The notes under the pieces are model-generated. The model was not told the DNA's origin. It did no database searches and worked only from the letters and a program-made list of their open reading frames with translations. From positions 2,542,001-2,606,000 of the forward strand of contig OY764162.1 of NCBI GenBank assembly GCA_963668185.1: 64,000 nt of DNA, written 5' to 3'. Source of the DNA: G963668185 sp963668185. Lineage in GTDB: Bacteria; Chloroflexota; Dehalococcoidia; Lucifugimonadales; G963668185. Position numbers and translations under genes: made by a program. This document shows, in pieces, positions 7,968 to 17,078 of this stretch (within the stretch, counting starts at the first letter, position 1; each line of letters begins with the position of its first letter).

Positions 7968-10751
7968 TCACTCCATCGCGCCCCAGGTATCGCCAGTTTT
8001 GAGCTCCACTTCCAGGTCCACCTTGAGGTTCATGGCCGACGGCATGAGTTCGAGGACCAACGACTGGAGTTGGTCCATCTCATCGCGCGGCGTCTCGAAG
8101 ATCAGCTCGTCGTGCACCTGCACTATCATCATCCCGCGAAGGCCGAGTTCGTCCAGGCGTTCCTGAATCCTGACCATGGCGATCTTGACGATGTCCGCGG
8201 CCGTGCCCTGGATGGGCATGTTGATGGCCATGCGCTCGCCCGCGCTGCGCTCGCGGAAGTTGCGAGAGTTGGCGTGCGGAATGTATCGCCGCCGCCCGTT
8301 GAGCGTCTCAACGTAACCCTGGTCCTTGACCCTGGCCTTCGTCTCCTCGATGTATGCCCTGATGCCGGAGTACTTGCCGAAGTAGGTCTCTATGAAGTGG
8401 GACCCCTCGTCCCTGGGGAGGCCGGTCTGCTGAGAGATGCCGAACGCGCTCAGGCCGTATATCACGCCGAAGTTCATGATCTTCGCGATGCGGCGCTGCT
8501 CGGCGTCCACCTCGTTTATCGGCACGTCGTACACGGACGACGCCGTGGCGGCGTGGATGTCCTCGCCGCGGTGGAACGCCTCCAGCAGGCCCGGGTCCTC
8601 CGACACGTGCGCGAGCACGCGAAGCTCGATCTGCGAGTAGTCCGCGCCCAGCAGCGTGCTGCCGGAGCCCGGCGCCGCGATGAACGCGTCACGCACGCGC
8701 CGTCCCAACTCGGTGCGCACCGGGATGTTCTGCACGTTCGGGTCGTTGCTCGACACGCGGCCCGTCGCCGAGCCGGTCTGGTTGTAGCTGGTGTGAATGC
8801 GCCCGGTACTCGGGTGCACGAGCGTTGGCAGCGCGTCAACGTACGTTGACTTGATCTTCGAGACCTGGCGATAGTCGAGCACGTTGTTCAGGACGTCCGG
8901 GGCCCTGGGGTCGGCGTCATCGCACTCGCCCCTGTCCAGCATGCCCTTGAGCGTGTCCAGCGTCTGCGCGTCCGTGGAGAACCCCGTCCGTGTGCGCTTG
9001 ATCGTCGGCAGGCGCAACTCCTTGAACAGCACGTCCCCAAGCTGCGGCGTGGAGTTGAGGTTGAACTCGTGGCCCACGAGGTTGTGTATGTACGACCGGA
9101 TGCCCACGAGTTGCTCGCCCAGGTCTTCCGACATGCGGCCAAGCAGGTCCGTGTCCAGGGAGATGCCGTTTCGCTGCATCCTCACGAGGACGGGCAGCAA
9201 AGGCATCTCGAGCTCGGCGAACGCCTTCGCCAGCCCCAGCCCCTCGAGTTGCCCCCTGAAGTGCTCCGCCAGACGCCAGGCGACCTCGGCATCGGCGGCG
9301 GCGTATGCGGCGGCGTCCTCGATTGCCGTCTCTGCCATCGTGATCTGCTTGCGGCCTGTGCCGATGAGGTCGGTGATCGGCGTCATCTCCTCGTTGAACA
9401 ACTCCAGGCAGAGTTGCTTGAGGCCGATAGCCTGGATGCCCGACATGTGCGCGGCGAGCATCGAATCGAAGTCCAGCCCGCGCACTTCGATGCCGCAGTT
9501 AGCGAGAATCATCACGTCGTAGTTCGCATTGTGCGCCGTCTTGGGGATGTCCTCTGACTCGAACAGCGGCCGGACGGCGTCAAGCACGGCGGCTACGGGA
9601 AGCTGCTCGCCCTCGTTGTGGCCGACGGGCACGTACCAAGCCTTGCCCGGCTCGTTGGAGAACGACATGCCGACGAGTTCGGCGAGCATGGGGTTGACGT
9701 GCGTGGTCTCCGTATCGAACGCGAAGCCTCGGGGCGTGGATAGCGTCCCCACCATCGCCCGCAGCGATTCCGGCGTACGGACGATCTCGTGCTGCGTAGC
9801 GACCTTGCGAACGCCTGCCTCGCCGTCGCCTGCCGAGGCCGCGCCATCGGAGCCTGGGATGCGCTCGACCATGCTGTGGAACTCCAGCTCCCGCAGTAGC
9901 CCGACCACCTGCGACCGGTCGAAGTCCCAGAACTTCGCGGCGTCCAGATCGAGTTCGACCGGCGCTTCCCTGGAGATCGTCGTGAGCCACTTGCAGGTCT
10001 CGGCGACCTCCTGGTTGTCGCGCAGCACCTGCTGGCGACGCGGCGGCTTCACTTCATCGATCCGCGCGTAGATGCCCTCGATAGAGCCGTACTCGGCCAG
10101 AAGCTGGACGGCGGTCTTCTTGCCGATGCTCGGCACGCCGGGGATGTTGTCCGACGTGTCTCCCTCCAGCGCCTTGATCTCCGCGACGAACTCCGGCCCC
10201 AGGCCGCCGTACCGCTCGCGCACCGCCTGCACGTCGTAGATCGTGCGCTTCTGGGCGCTGTACGAGAGCAGCACGCGCGTGAGCGGCGAGACCAACTGGA
10301 GCGTGTCCGTGTCGCCCGTGAGGATCAGCACCTCGACCTCGTTCTCCTCGGCGTGCCTGCACAACGTGCCGATCACGTCGTCAGCCTCGAAGCCCTCCAC
10401 CTCGTAGATGGGAATACGGAAGGCGTCCATGAACTCGCGCACCCGTGTGAACTGCGCCCTGAGTTCGGGCGGCGTGGGCGGCCTGTGCGCCTTGTACTCA
10501 TCGAAGCCCTTGTGCCTGAACGTGGGCGCGGATACGTCGAACGCGATCGCGCAGTGGGAGGGGCGGAACTCGTGCAGCGCGCGCAGGAGCGTGTTGACGA
10601 AGCCGTAAACGCCCTTGACCTCCTCGCCCGTCCTGCGCACGGTGAGCGGCTCGCGGATGCCGTGCCACGCGCGATGCACCAGGGCGTGGCCGTCCATCAG
10701 CAGCAGCATAGGCCGCTCATCAAGCATCGACTTTGTCTGCGCCGAAACCAT
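7968..10751 (-). CDS. polA: DNA polymerase I
   Basis: 927 residues, the normal length. Residues about 14-300 are the 5'-3' exonuclease (LLLMDGHALVHRAWHG, then GFEADDVIGTL, GDTSDNIPGVPSIGKKTA). Residues about 335-520 are a 3'-5' exonuclease-like domain; AFDTETTHVNP keeps the Asp-x-Glu pair, so proofreading may be active. The polymerase domain has motif A (GADYSQIELR), motif B (RIAKIMNFGVIYG) and motif C (QVHDELIFE). It fills gaps in repair and removes RNA primers. A later in-frame Met (MLDERPM) is a possible alternative start. A TATAAT on the minus strand at 10795-10790 may serve it. Confidence 0.97.
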   Translation of the reverse strand: MVSAQTKSMLDERPMLLLMDGHALVHRAWHGIREPLTVRRTGEEVKGVYGFVNTLLRALHEFRPSHCAIAFDVSAPTFRHKGFDEYKAHRPPTPPELRAQFTRVREFMDAFRIPIYEVEGFEADDVIGTLCRHAEENEVEVLILTGDTDTLQLVSPLTRVLLSYSAQKRTIYDVQAVRERYGGLGPEFVAEIKALEGDTSDNIPGVPSIGKKTAVQLLAEYGSIEGIYARIDEVKPPRRQQVLRDNQEVAETCKWLTTISREAPVELDLDAAKFWDFDRSQVVGLLRELEFHSMVERIPGSDGAASAGDGEAGVRKVATQHEIVRTPESLRAMVGTLSTPRGFAFDTETTHVNPMLAELVGMSFSNEPGKAWYVPVGHNEGEQLPVAAVLDAVRPLFESEDIPKTAHNANYDVMILANCGIEVRGLDFDSMLAAHMSGIQAIGLKQLCLELFNEEMTPITDLIGTGRKQITMAETAIEDAAAYAAADAEVAWRLAEHFRGQLEGLGLAKAFAELEMPLLPVLVRMQRNGISLDTDLLGRMSEDLGEQLVGIRSYIHNLVGHEFNLNSTPQLGDVLFKELRLPTIKRTRTGFSTDAQTLDTLKGMLDRGECDDADPRAPDVLNNVLDYRQVSKIKSTYVDALPTLVHPSTGRIHTSYNQTGSATGRVSSNDPNVQNIPVRTELGRRVRDAFIAAPGSGSTLLGADYSQIELRVLAHVSEDPGLLEAFHRGEDIHAATASSVYDVPINEVDAEQRRIAKIMNFGVIYGLSAFGISQQTGLPRDEGSHFIETYFGKYSGIRAYIEETKARVKDQGYVETLNGRRRYIPHANSRNFRERSAGERMAINMPIQGTAADIVKIAMVRIQERLDELGLRGMMIVQVHDELIFETPRDEMDQLQSLVLELMPSAMNLKVDLEVELKTGDTWGAME

Positions 10752-10789
10752 GGCGGCCTCCGATCCTACCTTGAGGATGTATGAGCGTG

Positions 10790-10795
10790 ATTATA
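10790..10795 (-). promoter_or_regulatory. -10 element for polA
   Basis: A perfect TATAAT on the minus strand, 39 bases before the polA ATG, overlapping the last base pairs around the pgi stop. No convincing -35 lies 16-18 bases upstream. It suggests polA can be transcribed independently of the upstream pgi gene. Confidence 0.4.
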
Positions 10796-12407
10796 CAGAT
10801 GGCGTCTCTCGGATCGCCCGGCACAGGCCCAGCACCGCGCCTGCCGGCCCTTCGGGGCCGCACAGCAGCCGGAACGCAGGCAGCCCCCTGTCGCGAAGCA
10901 CGCGCAGGTCCGCGTCGGCCTGCGCGGATAGCAGGTCCCCGAACGTGTGCGCGTCGCCCGGCACGAGCGCGTCGGCGTCACTGCGAGCGTGTATCTGCAG
11001 GCCCACCAGCGACTTAGGGCCGCCCTTGTGAAGCTGTCCTGTCGCGTGGAGGAACCCGGGCCCGTATCCGACGGTGACCGGCATTCCAAAGGCCTCGCCG
11101 ACGGCCACGCGGAGTTCCCGGAGGGCGGCGTCAAGCCCCCCGGTGGCGCGCGCGAACGTCATCACTGCGAGGTAGCTGCCATTCGGCGCGCTCCGCAGCG
11201 CGCTGACGATGGCCTCAGCGCCGTCCGGTGACGGAGCCGGATCGCTTGCGGAGCCGTAGATGATGCGTTGCGCCATGTCTTTCGATGCCTGGACGTCCGG
11301 CTGGTCGAACGGCCATAGCCCGGCAAGCGTCGATGCCGTCACGACGGCGTGCTGCCAGCGATACATCTCCGCGCCCACGTCGAGCGGCTCCATCGGCGGG
11401 AACACGGCAACCGGGTGTCCGGCATCACGTAACGCAGCGACGATTCGGGCTGAGCCGGGGTCGGCCTCGCCGGCGAGCGAAAGGTACACGAACGCCCTGT
11501 CGCCGCCGTACGACGACGCATCTAGCGGCGGCTCGTTCAGCACCGGCACGAGGCCCGCGCCGTCCTTGCCCATGCTCTCGGCCAGAAGCTGCTCGATCCA
11601 TGGCAACAACGGCCGGACGCTGGGAGACGCGATGAACGTCAGCTTGTCCCTGCCCTCCCACATGAGCGCCGCCAGCCACACACCGAGCGACGCCCCCGGA
11701 TTGCCCGCCGCGTCCGCGACCTGACATGCGCCTTGCATCTCCACGGCGCGGCCCACGATGCCGCGTACGTCCACGCCCGCGAGCGCCGGGGGCAGCAGTC
11801 CGAAGTGCGTAAACGATGAGAACCGGCCCACCACGTCCTTCGGGCACTCGAAACAGTGGAGGAAACCTTCGTCCCCTGCCAGGGCGGCCAGGGGGCTGCC
11901 CGGCGCGGTCACGGCGACGAAGCGCCGGCCTGCCTCCGCCCTGCCCACGGCCTCGTCCACGCGCGCCCGGAAGTAGCGGTACAGCAGCATCGTCTCCACG
12001 GTTGTGCCGGACTTCGACGCGACTATGAACAGCGTCTTGTCGAAGTCGACGCTCCGCGACGCTTCGAGCACAGTCTCCGGTACGATCGAGTCAAGGACCG
12101 TGACCGGCAAGGCGGCGCGGGCCGCATCGCGCGGGCCGAGAGCGATCAGCGTTCCGGCGCCCTGCGCGCTTCCGCCGATGCCCAGGAGCACGGCTCCCGC
12201 GAAGTCCATGCCATCCAGCCCTTCGGCGAAGCGCAGAGCATCCTCGACGGTCTCGGATGCGGCAAGGGGAGCGACGCTCCAGCCGCCGCCATGGCCGGCC
12301 GCGCTGCCTCGGAGCCTCTCGATCACTCGCTCATCGGCGAGGCGGCGGCTCAAGAGGCGAAAAGACTCGGAGGAGGCGCCGGCATCCAGTTGTACGTGTG
12401 TAGTCAT
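10791..12407 (-). CDS. pgi: Glucose-6-phosphate isomerase
   Basis: 538 residues. Two sugar-isomerase (SIS-like) lobes are visible: the first with VLLGIGGSAQG (near 93-103) and IVASKSGTTVET (near 150), the second with FIASPSVRPLLPWIEQLLAESMGK (sugar-phosphate binding helix, given here only by its position near 280-303) and VGYGPGFLHATGQLHKG (near 470). These match the bacterial PGI domain found alone or fused to transaldolase; here it stands alone. It interconverts glucose-6-phosphate and fructose-6-phosphate in glycolysis. The start lies 45 bases from the divergent D-aminoacylase gene, with a shared TTATCTTA between them. Confidence 0.85.
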   Translation of the reverse strand: MTTHVQLDAGASSESFRLLSRRLADERVIERLRGSAAGHGGGWSVAPLAASETVEDALRFAEGLDGMDFAGAVLLGIGGSAQGAGTLIALGPRDAARAALPVTVLDSIVPETVLEASRSVDFDKTLFIVASKSGTTVETMLLYRYFRARVDEAVGRAEAGRRFVAVTAPGSPLAALAGDEGFLHCFECPKDVVGRFSSFTHFGLLPPALAGVDVRGIVGRAVEMQGACQVADAAGNPGASLGVWLAALMWEGRDKLTFIASPSVRPLLPWIEQLLAESMGKDGAGLVPVLNEPPLDASSYGGDRAFVYLSLAGEADPGSARIVAALRDAGHPVAVFPPMEPLDVGAEMYRWQHAVVTASTLAGLWPFDQPDVQASKDMAQRIIYGSASDPAPSPDGAEAIVSALRSAPNGSYLAVMTFARATGGLDAALRELRVAVGEAFGMPVTVGYGPGFLHATGQLHKGGPKSLVGLQIHARSDADALVPGDAHTFGDLLSAQADADLRVLRDRGLPAFRLLCGPEGPAGAVLGLCRAIRETPSV

Positions 12408-12452
12408 AAAGCCTGAACACGGTTATCTTAGGGCGAATCGAGGTGCAAAGAA

Positions 12453-14027
12453 ATGCCTGACCTGATTATCGAAAACGGACTGGTGATAGACGGCAGCGGC
12501 AGCCCCGGCTTCTACGCCGCCGTGATCGTAAACGGCGACACGGTGACCGTACACAGGGGCGACGCGTCCGGCATCGAGGCCGGGCGCAGGATCGACGCGT
12601 CGGGCCACGTGGTGTGCCCCGGCTTCGTGGACGTGCACTCGCACGCGGGACTGACGATACTGGGCGAGCCGCACCACGATCCGAAGGTACGGCAGGGCGT
12701 GACGACGGAGCTAGTAGGGATCGACGGCATCTCTCACGCTCCGTTCAAGACGGTCGAGGAACTGCGCCGGTACATCTGGCTGGACTCCGGCCTTAACGGC
12801 TATCCGCCCGAACCCGCCGACTGGCTCACGGTCGCGGAGCTGCTGGACCGCTATGACAACACCGTGGCCATCAACATTGCGTACATCCTGGGCAACGCGC
12901 CGGTCCGCATCTGGGGCGTCGGCTGGAACGACAGGCCGGCTACCAGCGCCGAGATGGCGGACATGAAGGCCGTGGTGAGGGAGGCGATGGAGGAGGGCGC
13001 GTGGGGGCTTTCGACCGGCTTGGACTACCCTCCCGGCTCCTACGCGAGCACCGATGAACTGGTCGAGCTATCAGCCGTCGCTGCCGAACTGGGCGGGTTC
13101 TACCACACGCACACCAGGGCATCGCTGAAGTCGCGGGGCGTCGTCGCGCCGTGGGAGGAGGCGGTAGAGATCGGCCGGCGCAGCGGCATTCCCGTGCACC
13201 TGACGCACTACAGGCAGTCGGCGCAGGGCGACGGCAGCCACCTGGACTACATCGGCCTCGTGGAGGACGCGCGGGCCGAGGGCCTTGACGTGACGTTCGA
13301 TTGCTACACGTACCCGTACTCGGGGACAACCGTGACGATAGGCCTGCCGCACTGGGCGAAGGACGGCGGCCCGGAGCGGCTGATGGACGCGCTTGGCGAC
13401 GCGGACGACCGCCAGAGGATGAAGAGGGAGGTCACGCCGGACCGGCTGGCAGACCAGTGGCTCACGAACTTCACGAAGCCGGAAAACGCAGTTTACGACG
13501 GACGCCTGCTGACCGACATCGCGGAGATGCGCGGCCAGGACCCGGCCGACGCGCTGTTCGACCTGCTCATCGACGAGAACCTCGGCATCTCGACCGTCGC
13601 GCTCGGAACGAACGCGCAGACGCTGCCGGCGTTCGTGTCGCACCCGTACGGCATGATCGCGAGCGACGCGATACTGTTCGGCGAGTACCCGAACCCGCGC
13701 ACGTACGGCTGCTTCCCCGTGGTGCTGGCGGAGTTCGTGCGCGCGGAGAAGCACCTGCGCCTGCCTGAGGCGATACGCAAGATGACGTCGTTCCCGGCGC
13801 AGCGGCTGGGCCTGCCGGACCGCGGCCTACTGCGCGACGGCTTCAGGGCGGACATTGTGGTCTTCAACCCAACGACGGTGAAGGCGCTTGCCACCAAGCA
13901 GGACCCGAAGCAGTATCCCGTAGGCATCGAGTACGTGATCGTGAACGGCGAGGTCGTCATCGAGCGCGGCGAGAACACCGGCGCGCTGCCGGGCCGAGCG
14001 CTGCGGCGGGGGCGTCCGCAGACGTGA
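12453..14027 (+). CDS. N-acyl-D-amino-acid deacylase family amidohydrolase
   Basis: 524 residues of the D-aminoacylase branch of the amidohydrolase superfamily. The N-terminus LIIENGLVIDGSGSPG and metal-binding VDVHSHAG (His-x-His near residues 67-69) are typical, with the bridging loop, HLTHYR and the C-terminal FRADIVVFNP all in place. It removes the acyl group from N-acyl-D-amino acids or handles related cyclic amides; the exact substrate is not visible. No signal peptide, so cytoplasmic. GAGG lies about 12 bases before ATG. It would fit with the amino-acid/peptide importers encoded around 41-51 kb. Confidence 0.87.
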   Translation: MPDLIIENGLVIDGSGSPGFYAAVIVNGDTVTVHRGDASGIEAGRRIDASGHVVCPGFVDVHSHAGLTILGEPHHDPKVRQGVTTELVGIDGISHAPFKTVEELRRYIWLDSGLNGYPPEPADWLTVAELLDRYDNTVAINIAYILGNAPVRIWGVGWNDRPATSAEMADMKAVVREAMEEGAWGLSTGLDYPPGSYASTDELVELSAVAAELGGFYHTHTRASLKSRGVVAPWEEAVEIGRRSGIPVHLTHYRQSAQGDGSHLDYIGLVEDARAEGLDVTFDCYTYPYSGTTVTIGLPHWAKDGGPERLMDALGDADDRQRMKREVTPDRLADQWLTNFTKPENAVYDGRLLTDIAEMRGQDPADALFDLLIDENLGISTVALGTNAQTLPAFVSHPYGMIASDAILFGEYPNPRTYGCFPVVLAEFVRAEKHLRLPEAIRKMTSFPAQRLGLPDRGLLRDGFRADIVVFNPTTVKALATKQDPKQYPVGIEYVIVNGEVVIERGENTGALPGRALRRGRPQT

Positions 14028-14153
14028 GGCCGACCGGACCTTGCACACAGATTGTAACCACGTTCTGAGACTTGGTAGAAATCGTATCCAGCAATGAACA
14101 GGCGGGAGAATAGCAGGCTGCAGCTTATCGCTTACCATCCCAAGGCAGGACTA

Positions 14154-14861
14154 CTATTTTAGCTTATTGTTAAGGCGCCTTCTCCACAGAGCGAAATCGT
14201 ACCAACCACAACCTTCACAACCCTTTGGATTTGTCTTACTGCGTGGTTTCCATTTATTGTTGCCCGAATAGAAAAAGGCAATGCCAAATGGTGTCCCGCG
14301 GTTGCCCGTCTTATAGCAGCGCTCACAGGCTCTGCTCTTCAACAAGTTATGGCTTACACTACCATTCGACTTCTTCAAGAGCTGAAAATGAGTGCGTATA
14401 TCATCATCATCCATTGCCGCATAGTTCGTTTGTATCTTCTTAGTTGTATTGTTCCAACGCAGCATAGGAAGTTTATGGTCAATGGTCAACTGGGTAGAAG
14501 GTCTCTCGGTTCCTTCTACGACGTCGCGCGAGCCTAGAACAGCGATTACTCGTCTAACAAAATTGCTCGGCATCGATGCAGACTGCACGGATGACTCATA
14601 ACCGCCTTGCCATCGGTCATGTCTGGTCGTTCGTCCACATTCCACGCAGAGATGATTTCCGCTCTCAATTTTCATACCCAGCCTGCTTTTGGTACCACGT
14701 TGCAGGCCTTGTATGCCGGATCCGCCAGCGATTTGAGTTATCCCCGTATGGGTGTACTCACATTCTCTGCAATGCCACTGTTGATCTTTGAGGACAAGGT
14801 AAACTTGATATACTTTGGTAGTCTTGTCAAAGGATCGCTCAAAATTAGAAGCGCTGGGCAT
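14154..14861 (-). CDS. HNH-type endonuclease with zinc-binding Cys pairs (restriction enzyme)
   Basis: 235 residues, clearly AT-richer than the surroundings. Four Cys-x2-Cys knuckles are visible: CREC near residue 31, CVEC near 72, CERC near 181 and CEGC near 217. The centre holds QLTIDHKLPMLR with the His of an HNH/treble-clef nuclease, followed by SRACERCYK. Zinc-stabilised HNH nucleases of this type are common type II restriction enzymes. Its 5' end overlaps the 3' end of a DNA methyltransferase gene by 17 bases, which supports a restriction-modification pair. The target sequence cannot be read from the protein. Confidence 0.8.
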   Translation of the reverse strand: MPSASNFERSFDKTTKVYQVYLVLKDQQWHCRECEYTHTGITQIAGGSGIQGLQRGTKSRLGMKIESGNHLCVECGRTTRHDRWQGGYESSVQSASMPSNFVRRVIAVLGSRDVVEGTERPSTQLTIDHKLPMLRWNNTTKKIQTNYAAMDDDDIRTHFQLLKKSNGSVSHNLLKSRACERCYKTGNRGTPFGIAFFYSGNNKWKPRSKTNPKGCEGCGWYDFALWRRRLNNKLK

Positions 14862-15999
14862 GGTTCACCAATTCGGTTATACGATTGCAGGCTAAGCGGT
14901 AGATATCGGCGTCCTTCTCATAAGCTAGTACTCTTCTGTGAAGGCGGTGAGCCGCGATAACTGCTGTACCACTTCCAGCGAAAGGATCAAAGATAAGATC
15001 ACCCTCGTCACTAAAAAGTTCAATGAACTTTTCTATGAGTTGCAAAGGTTTCTGTGTTGGATGTATGCGATGTTGTGGCGAAGGAGACTTACACCGGAAC
15101 ACGTTGTGAACAACGCTACCATTAAACTTCGTTCCGGGCCTCTTTCCTACTACTAAGGCTTCCCAAGCGTTTATCGGCTTATAGTTGTGGTTGAAAGGAA
15201 CAGGATTTGTCTTGTACCATACGAGAGTGCCAACCGCATTGAACCTATGTGACTTAAGAATATCGGAGTATTCTCCGATCTGGGCTTGAGCACAAAATAT
15301 GACAGCCCAGCCTCTTACTTTCGGTAGCACAGCTTCGGTCCATTCGTTAGGCTGAATTGAGCCGTCCCAATCGCCAAAATGCCCCCTTGGCATAATGAAG
15401 TCGGCTCCGTTCTTGCGCAACCTTCTCGGCACTTGATCTTCGCAAGTATATGCGTTGCTGATGCCATAAGGAGGATCGGTAAGCAACAAATCTACGGATT
15501 TATCGGTTAATGTCTTAGAGTATTCAATTCCGTCACCTAATGTGAACTCAAACCCTTTGCCTAGCAGAGTAGCATCGTTATCAGTTGTAAGCTCTTGCGA
15601 AGTTTCGCATACGAAGCGAGCCAGTTCTGATGAGATACTTTCAGGATCTTGAGCCTTGACGACACAGGCAGCACTGTTGAAGAGCAAGTGCCCAACGATG
15701 ACAGAGCGACTGTTCCCAACTTTAGTTGTTAGATCAACAGACCATGCCTGTTCGACTTGAACATACTCGGGCGCAGTGTGAGTTATGAGCTTTCTCTCAG
15801 TTGGAAGGTTCTGAGAAATCCACTCGTTAGCTGCGGCCCTAATTCTGATTTTTTGTTCAACTGTCAGAGTGGGCATAGTTTTGCCGTGATGTACCACCAA
15901 AGTATCTCCAGTATATTGCACTCTAGGAAACATCCCGTCAACCCTTAGGATGCGGTTACGCTCACATCGGTGGGTCGCGCCAACGTGATGCCCTTCCAT
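14845..15999 (-). CDS. DNA methyltransferase of a type II restriction-modification system
   Basis: 384 residues. Motif IV (LLLTDPPYGIS, near 180) comes before motif I (DLIFDPFAGSGTAV, near 335), the order of beta-class adenine-N6 or cytosine-N4 methyltransferases. The DPPY form leans towards adenine. The first 160 residues are an extra N-terminal region before the catalytic core, possibly a specificity or dimerisation domain. The start is uncertain: ATG 15999, ATG 15933 (MFPRVQ) and ATG 15876 (MPTLTVEQ) are all without a good ribosome site. It protects the host against the overlapping HNH nuclease. Low GC suggests recent transfer. Confidence 0.9.
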   Translation of the reverse strand: MEGHHVGATHRCERNRILRVDGMFPRVQYTGDTLVVHHGKTMPTLTVEQKIRIRAAANEWISQNLPTERKLITHTAPEYVQVEQAWSVDLTTKVGNSRSVIVGHLLFNSAACVVKAQDPESISSELARFVCETSQELTTDNDATLLGKGFEFTLGDGIEYSKTLTDKSVDLLLTDPPYGISNAYTCEDQVPRRLRKNGADFIMPRGHFGDWDGSIQPNEWTEAVLPKVRGWAVIFCAQAQIGEYSDILKSHRFNAVGTLVWYKTNPVPFNHNYKPINAWEALVVGKRPGTKFNGSVVHNVFRCKSPSPQHRIHPTQKPLQLIEKFIELFSDEGDLIFDPFAGSGTAVIAAHRLHRRVLAYEKDADIYRLACNRITELVNHAQRF

Positions 16000-16053
16000 C
16001 TTCGGCAGGCTTGCGGGGAGGGCGGTTGTATTTCGAGTGTTGTTTTGGGCGGG

Positions 16054-16857
16054 TTAGCCTGGCTGGGCGCGGAACCTGTAGAAGTGGTTGACCGGGCCGT
16101 GGCCGCCGCCGATGGGCTGGGCGGCGCGGATGGCTCCTGTGATGTACTCCTTGGCGGCAGCCACAGCCTCGGACACCGACATGCCGCGGGCAATGCACGC
16201 GGCGATGGCTGAGGCTAGCGTGCAGCCAGTGCCGTGCGTGTTGGCGGTCTGTATTCGCTCGGCGGTGAACTCGGTGAACTCCGAGCCGTCGAACAGCACG
16301 TCCGTGGGCGGGCCGTCGATGTGGCCTCCCTTGACAAGGGCCGACCGCGCGCCCATCTCCACGAGCGCCCGCGCGGCGTCGCGCGCGCCTGCCACGTCGG
16401 TCACAGGCCGGCCTGCCAGGACTTCCGCTTCCCACCTGTTCGGGGTGACGAGCAGGGCCACAGGCAGCAGGCGCCGACGCAGGGCGTCGACGGCGTCCTC
16501 GCGGAGGAGGCGGCTGCCCGCCTGGGCGACCATGACCGGATCGACGACCAGCGCGGAGACGCCGTGCTCCCGGGCTTTCTCCACGACGCAGTCGATGACC
16601 GCGGAACTGGAGAGCATGCCTGTCTTGACCGCGTCAGCGCCGATGTCGGTGAGAACCGCGTCGATCTGGGAGCCGATGATGGATGCCGGCAGTTCGAAGG
16701 CGTCGGTCACGCCGAGGGTGTTCTGCGCCGTTATCGCAGTTAGCACCGACGTGCCGTACACGCCCATGGCGGCGAAGGCCTTGAGGTCGGCCTGGATGCC
16801 CGCGCCCGCGCCGGAGTCGGAGCCCGCGATGGTCATGGCTGTGGGGACGGAGGTCAA
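16054..16857 (-). CDS. thiD: Hydroxymethylpyrimidine/phosphomethylpyrimidine kinase
   Basis: Phosphorylates HMP and HMP-phosphate for thiamine synthesis. 267 residues from a TTG start, the normal length. The ribokinase-fold signatures are GSDSGAGAGIQADLKA (near residue 12) and GTGCTLASAIAA (near 208), the latter with the anion hole and catalytic region. The TTG is chosen because GGAGG lies about 9 bases upstream and it overlaps the stop of a small upstream gene (TTGA), implying coupled translation. A longer frame extends upstream to 17094 but that part is a different gene read out of frame. No TPP riboswitch is apparent. Confidence 0.92.
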   Translation of the reverse strand: MTSVPTAMTIAGSDSGAGAGIQADLKAFAAMGVYGTSVLTAITAQNTLGVTDAFELPASIIGSQIDAVLTDIGADAVKTGMLSSSAVIDCVVEKAREHGVSALVVDPVMVAQAGSRLLREDAVDALRRRLLPVALLVTPNRWEAEVLAGRPVTDVAGARDAARALVEMGARSALVKGGHIDGPPTDVLFDGSEFTEFTAERIQTANTHGTGCTLASAIAACIARGMSVSEAVAAAKEYITGAIRAAQPIGGGHGPVNHFYRFRAQPG

Positions 16858-17015
16858 CCGCGCGGCTCCTCCGAGGCTGCGGCCTTCGCGGCCCGGCGCA
16901 GGATGATCTGCTGGAGCCGCTTCACGCCGGTCCCAGTGACCTTCATGCGGCGGCGCTTGCGACGCTTGGCCTCCCGGCGCTCGCCTTTGGTGTTGAGTGT
17001 TTCTTCCTGATTCAT
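16854..17015 (-). CDS. Small basic protein of unknown function
   Basis: 53 residues, beginning MNQEETLNTKGERREAKRRK and continuing with an Arg/Lys run, then VTGTGVKRLQQIILRRAA. About a third of the residues are Lys or Arg, so it probably binds nucleic acid or an acidic surface. Its TGA overlaps the TTG of thiD, so the two are translated together. A -10-like TAGAAT sits only 6 bases before the ATG with no Shine-Dalgarno, which would give a leaderless message. It is too regular (start, coupling, composition) to be noise. I do not recognise a family. Confidence 0.65.
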   Translation of the reverse strand: MNQEETLNTKGERREAKRRKRRRMKVTGTGVKRLQQIILRRAAKAAASEEPRG

Positions 17016-17078
17016 AAGGTAATTCTACATCAGGGCATCGATGGGGCCGGTGATACAATCCACCGACCCTGCGACCGA

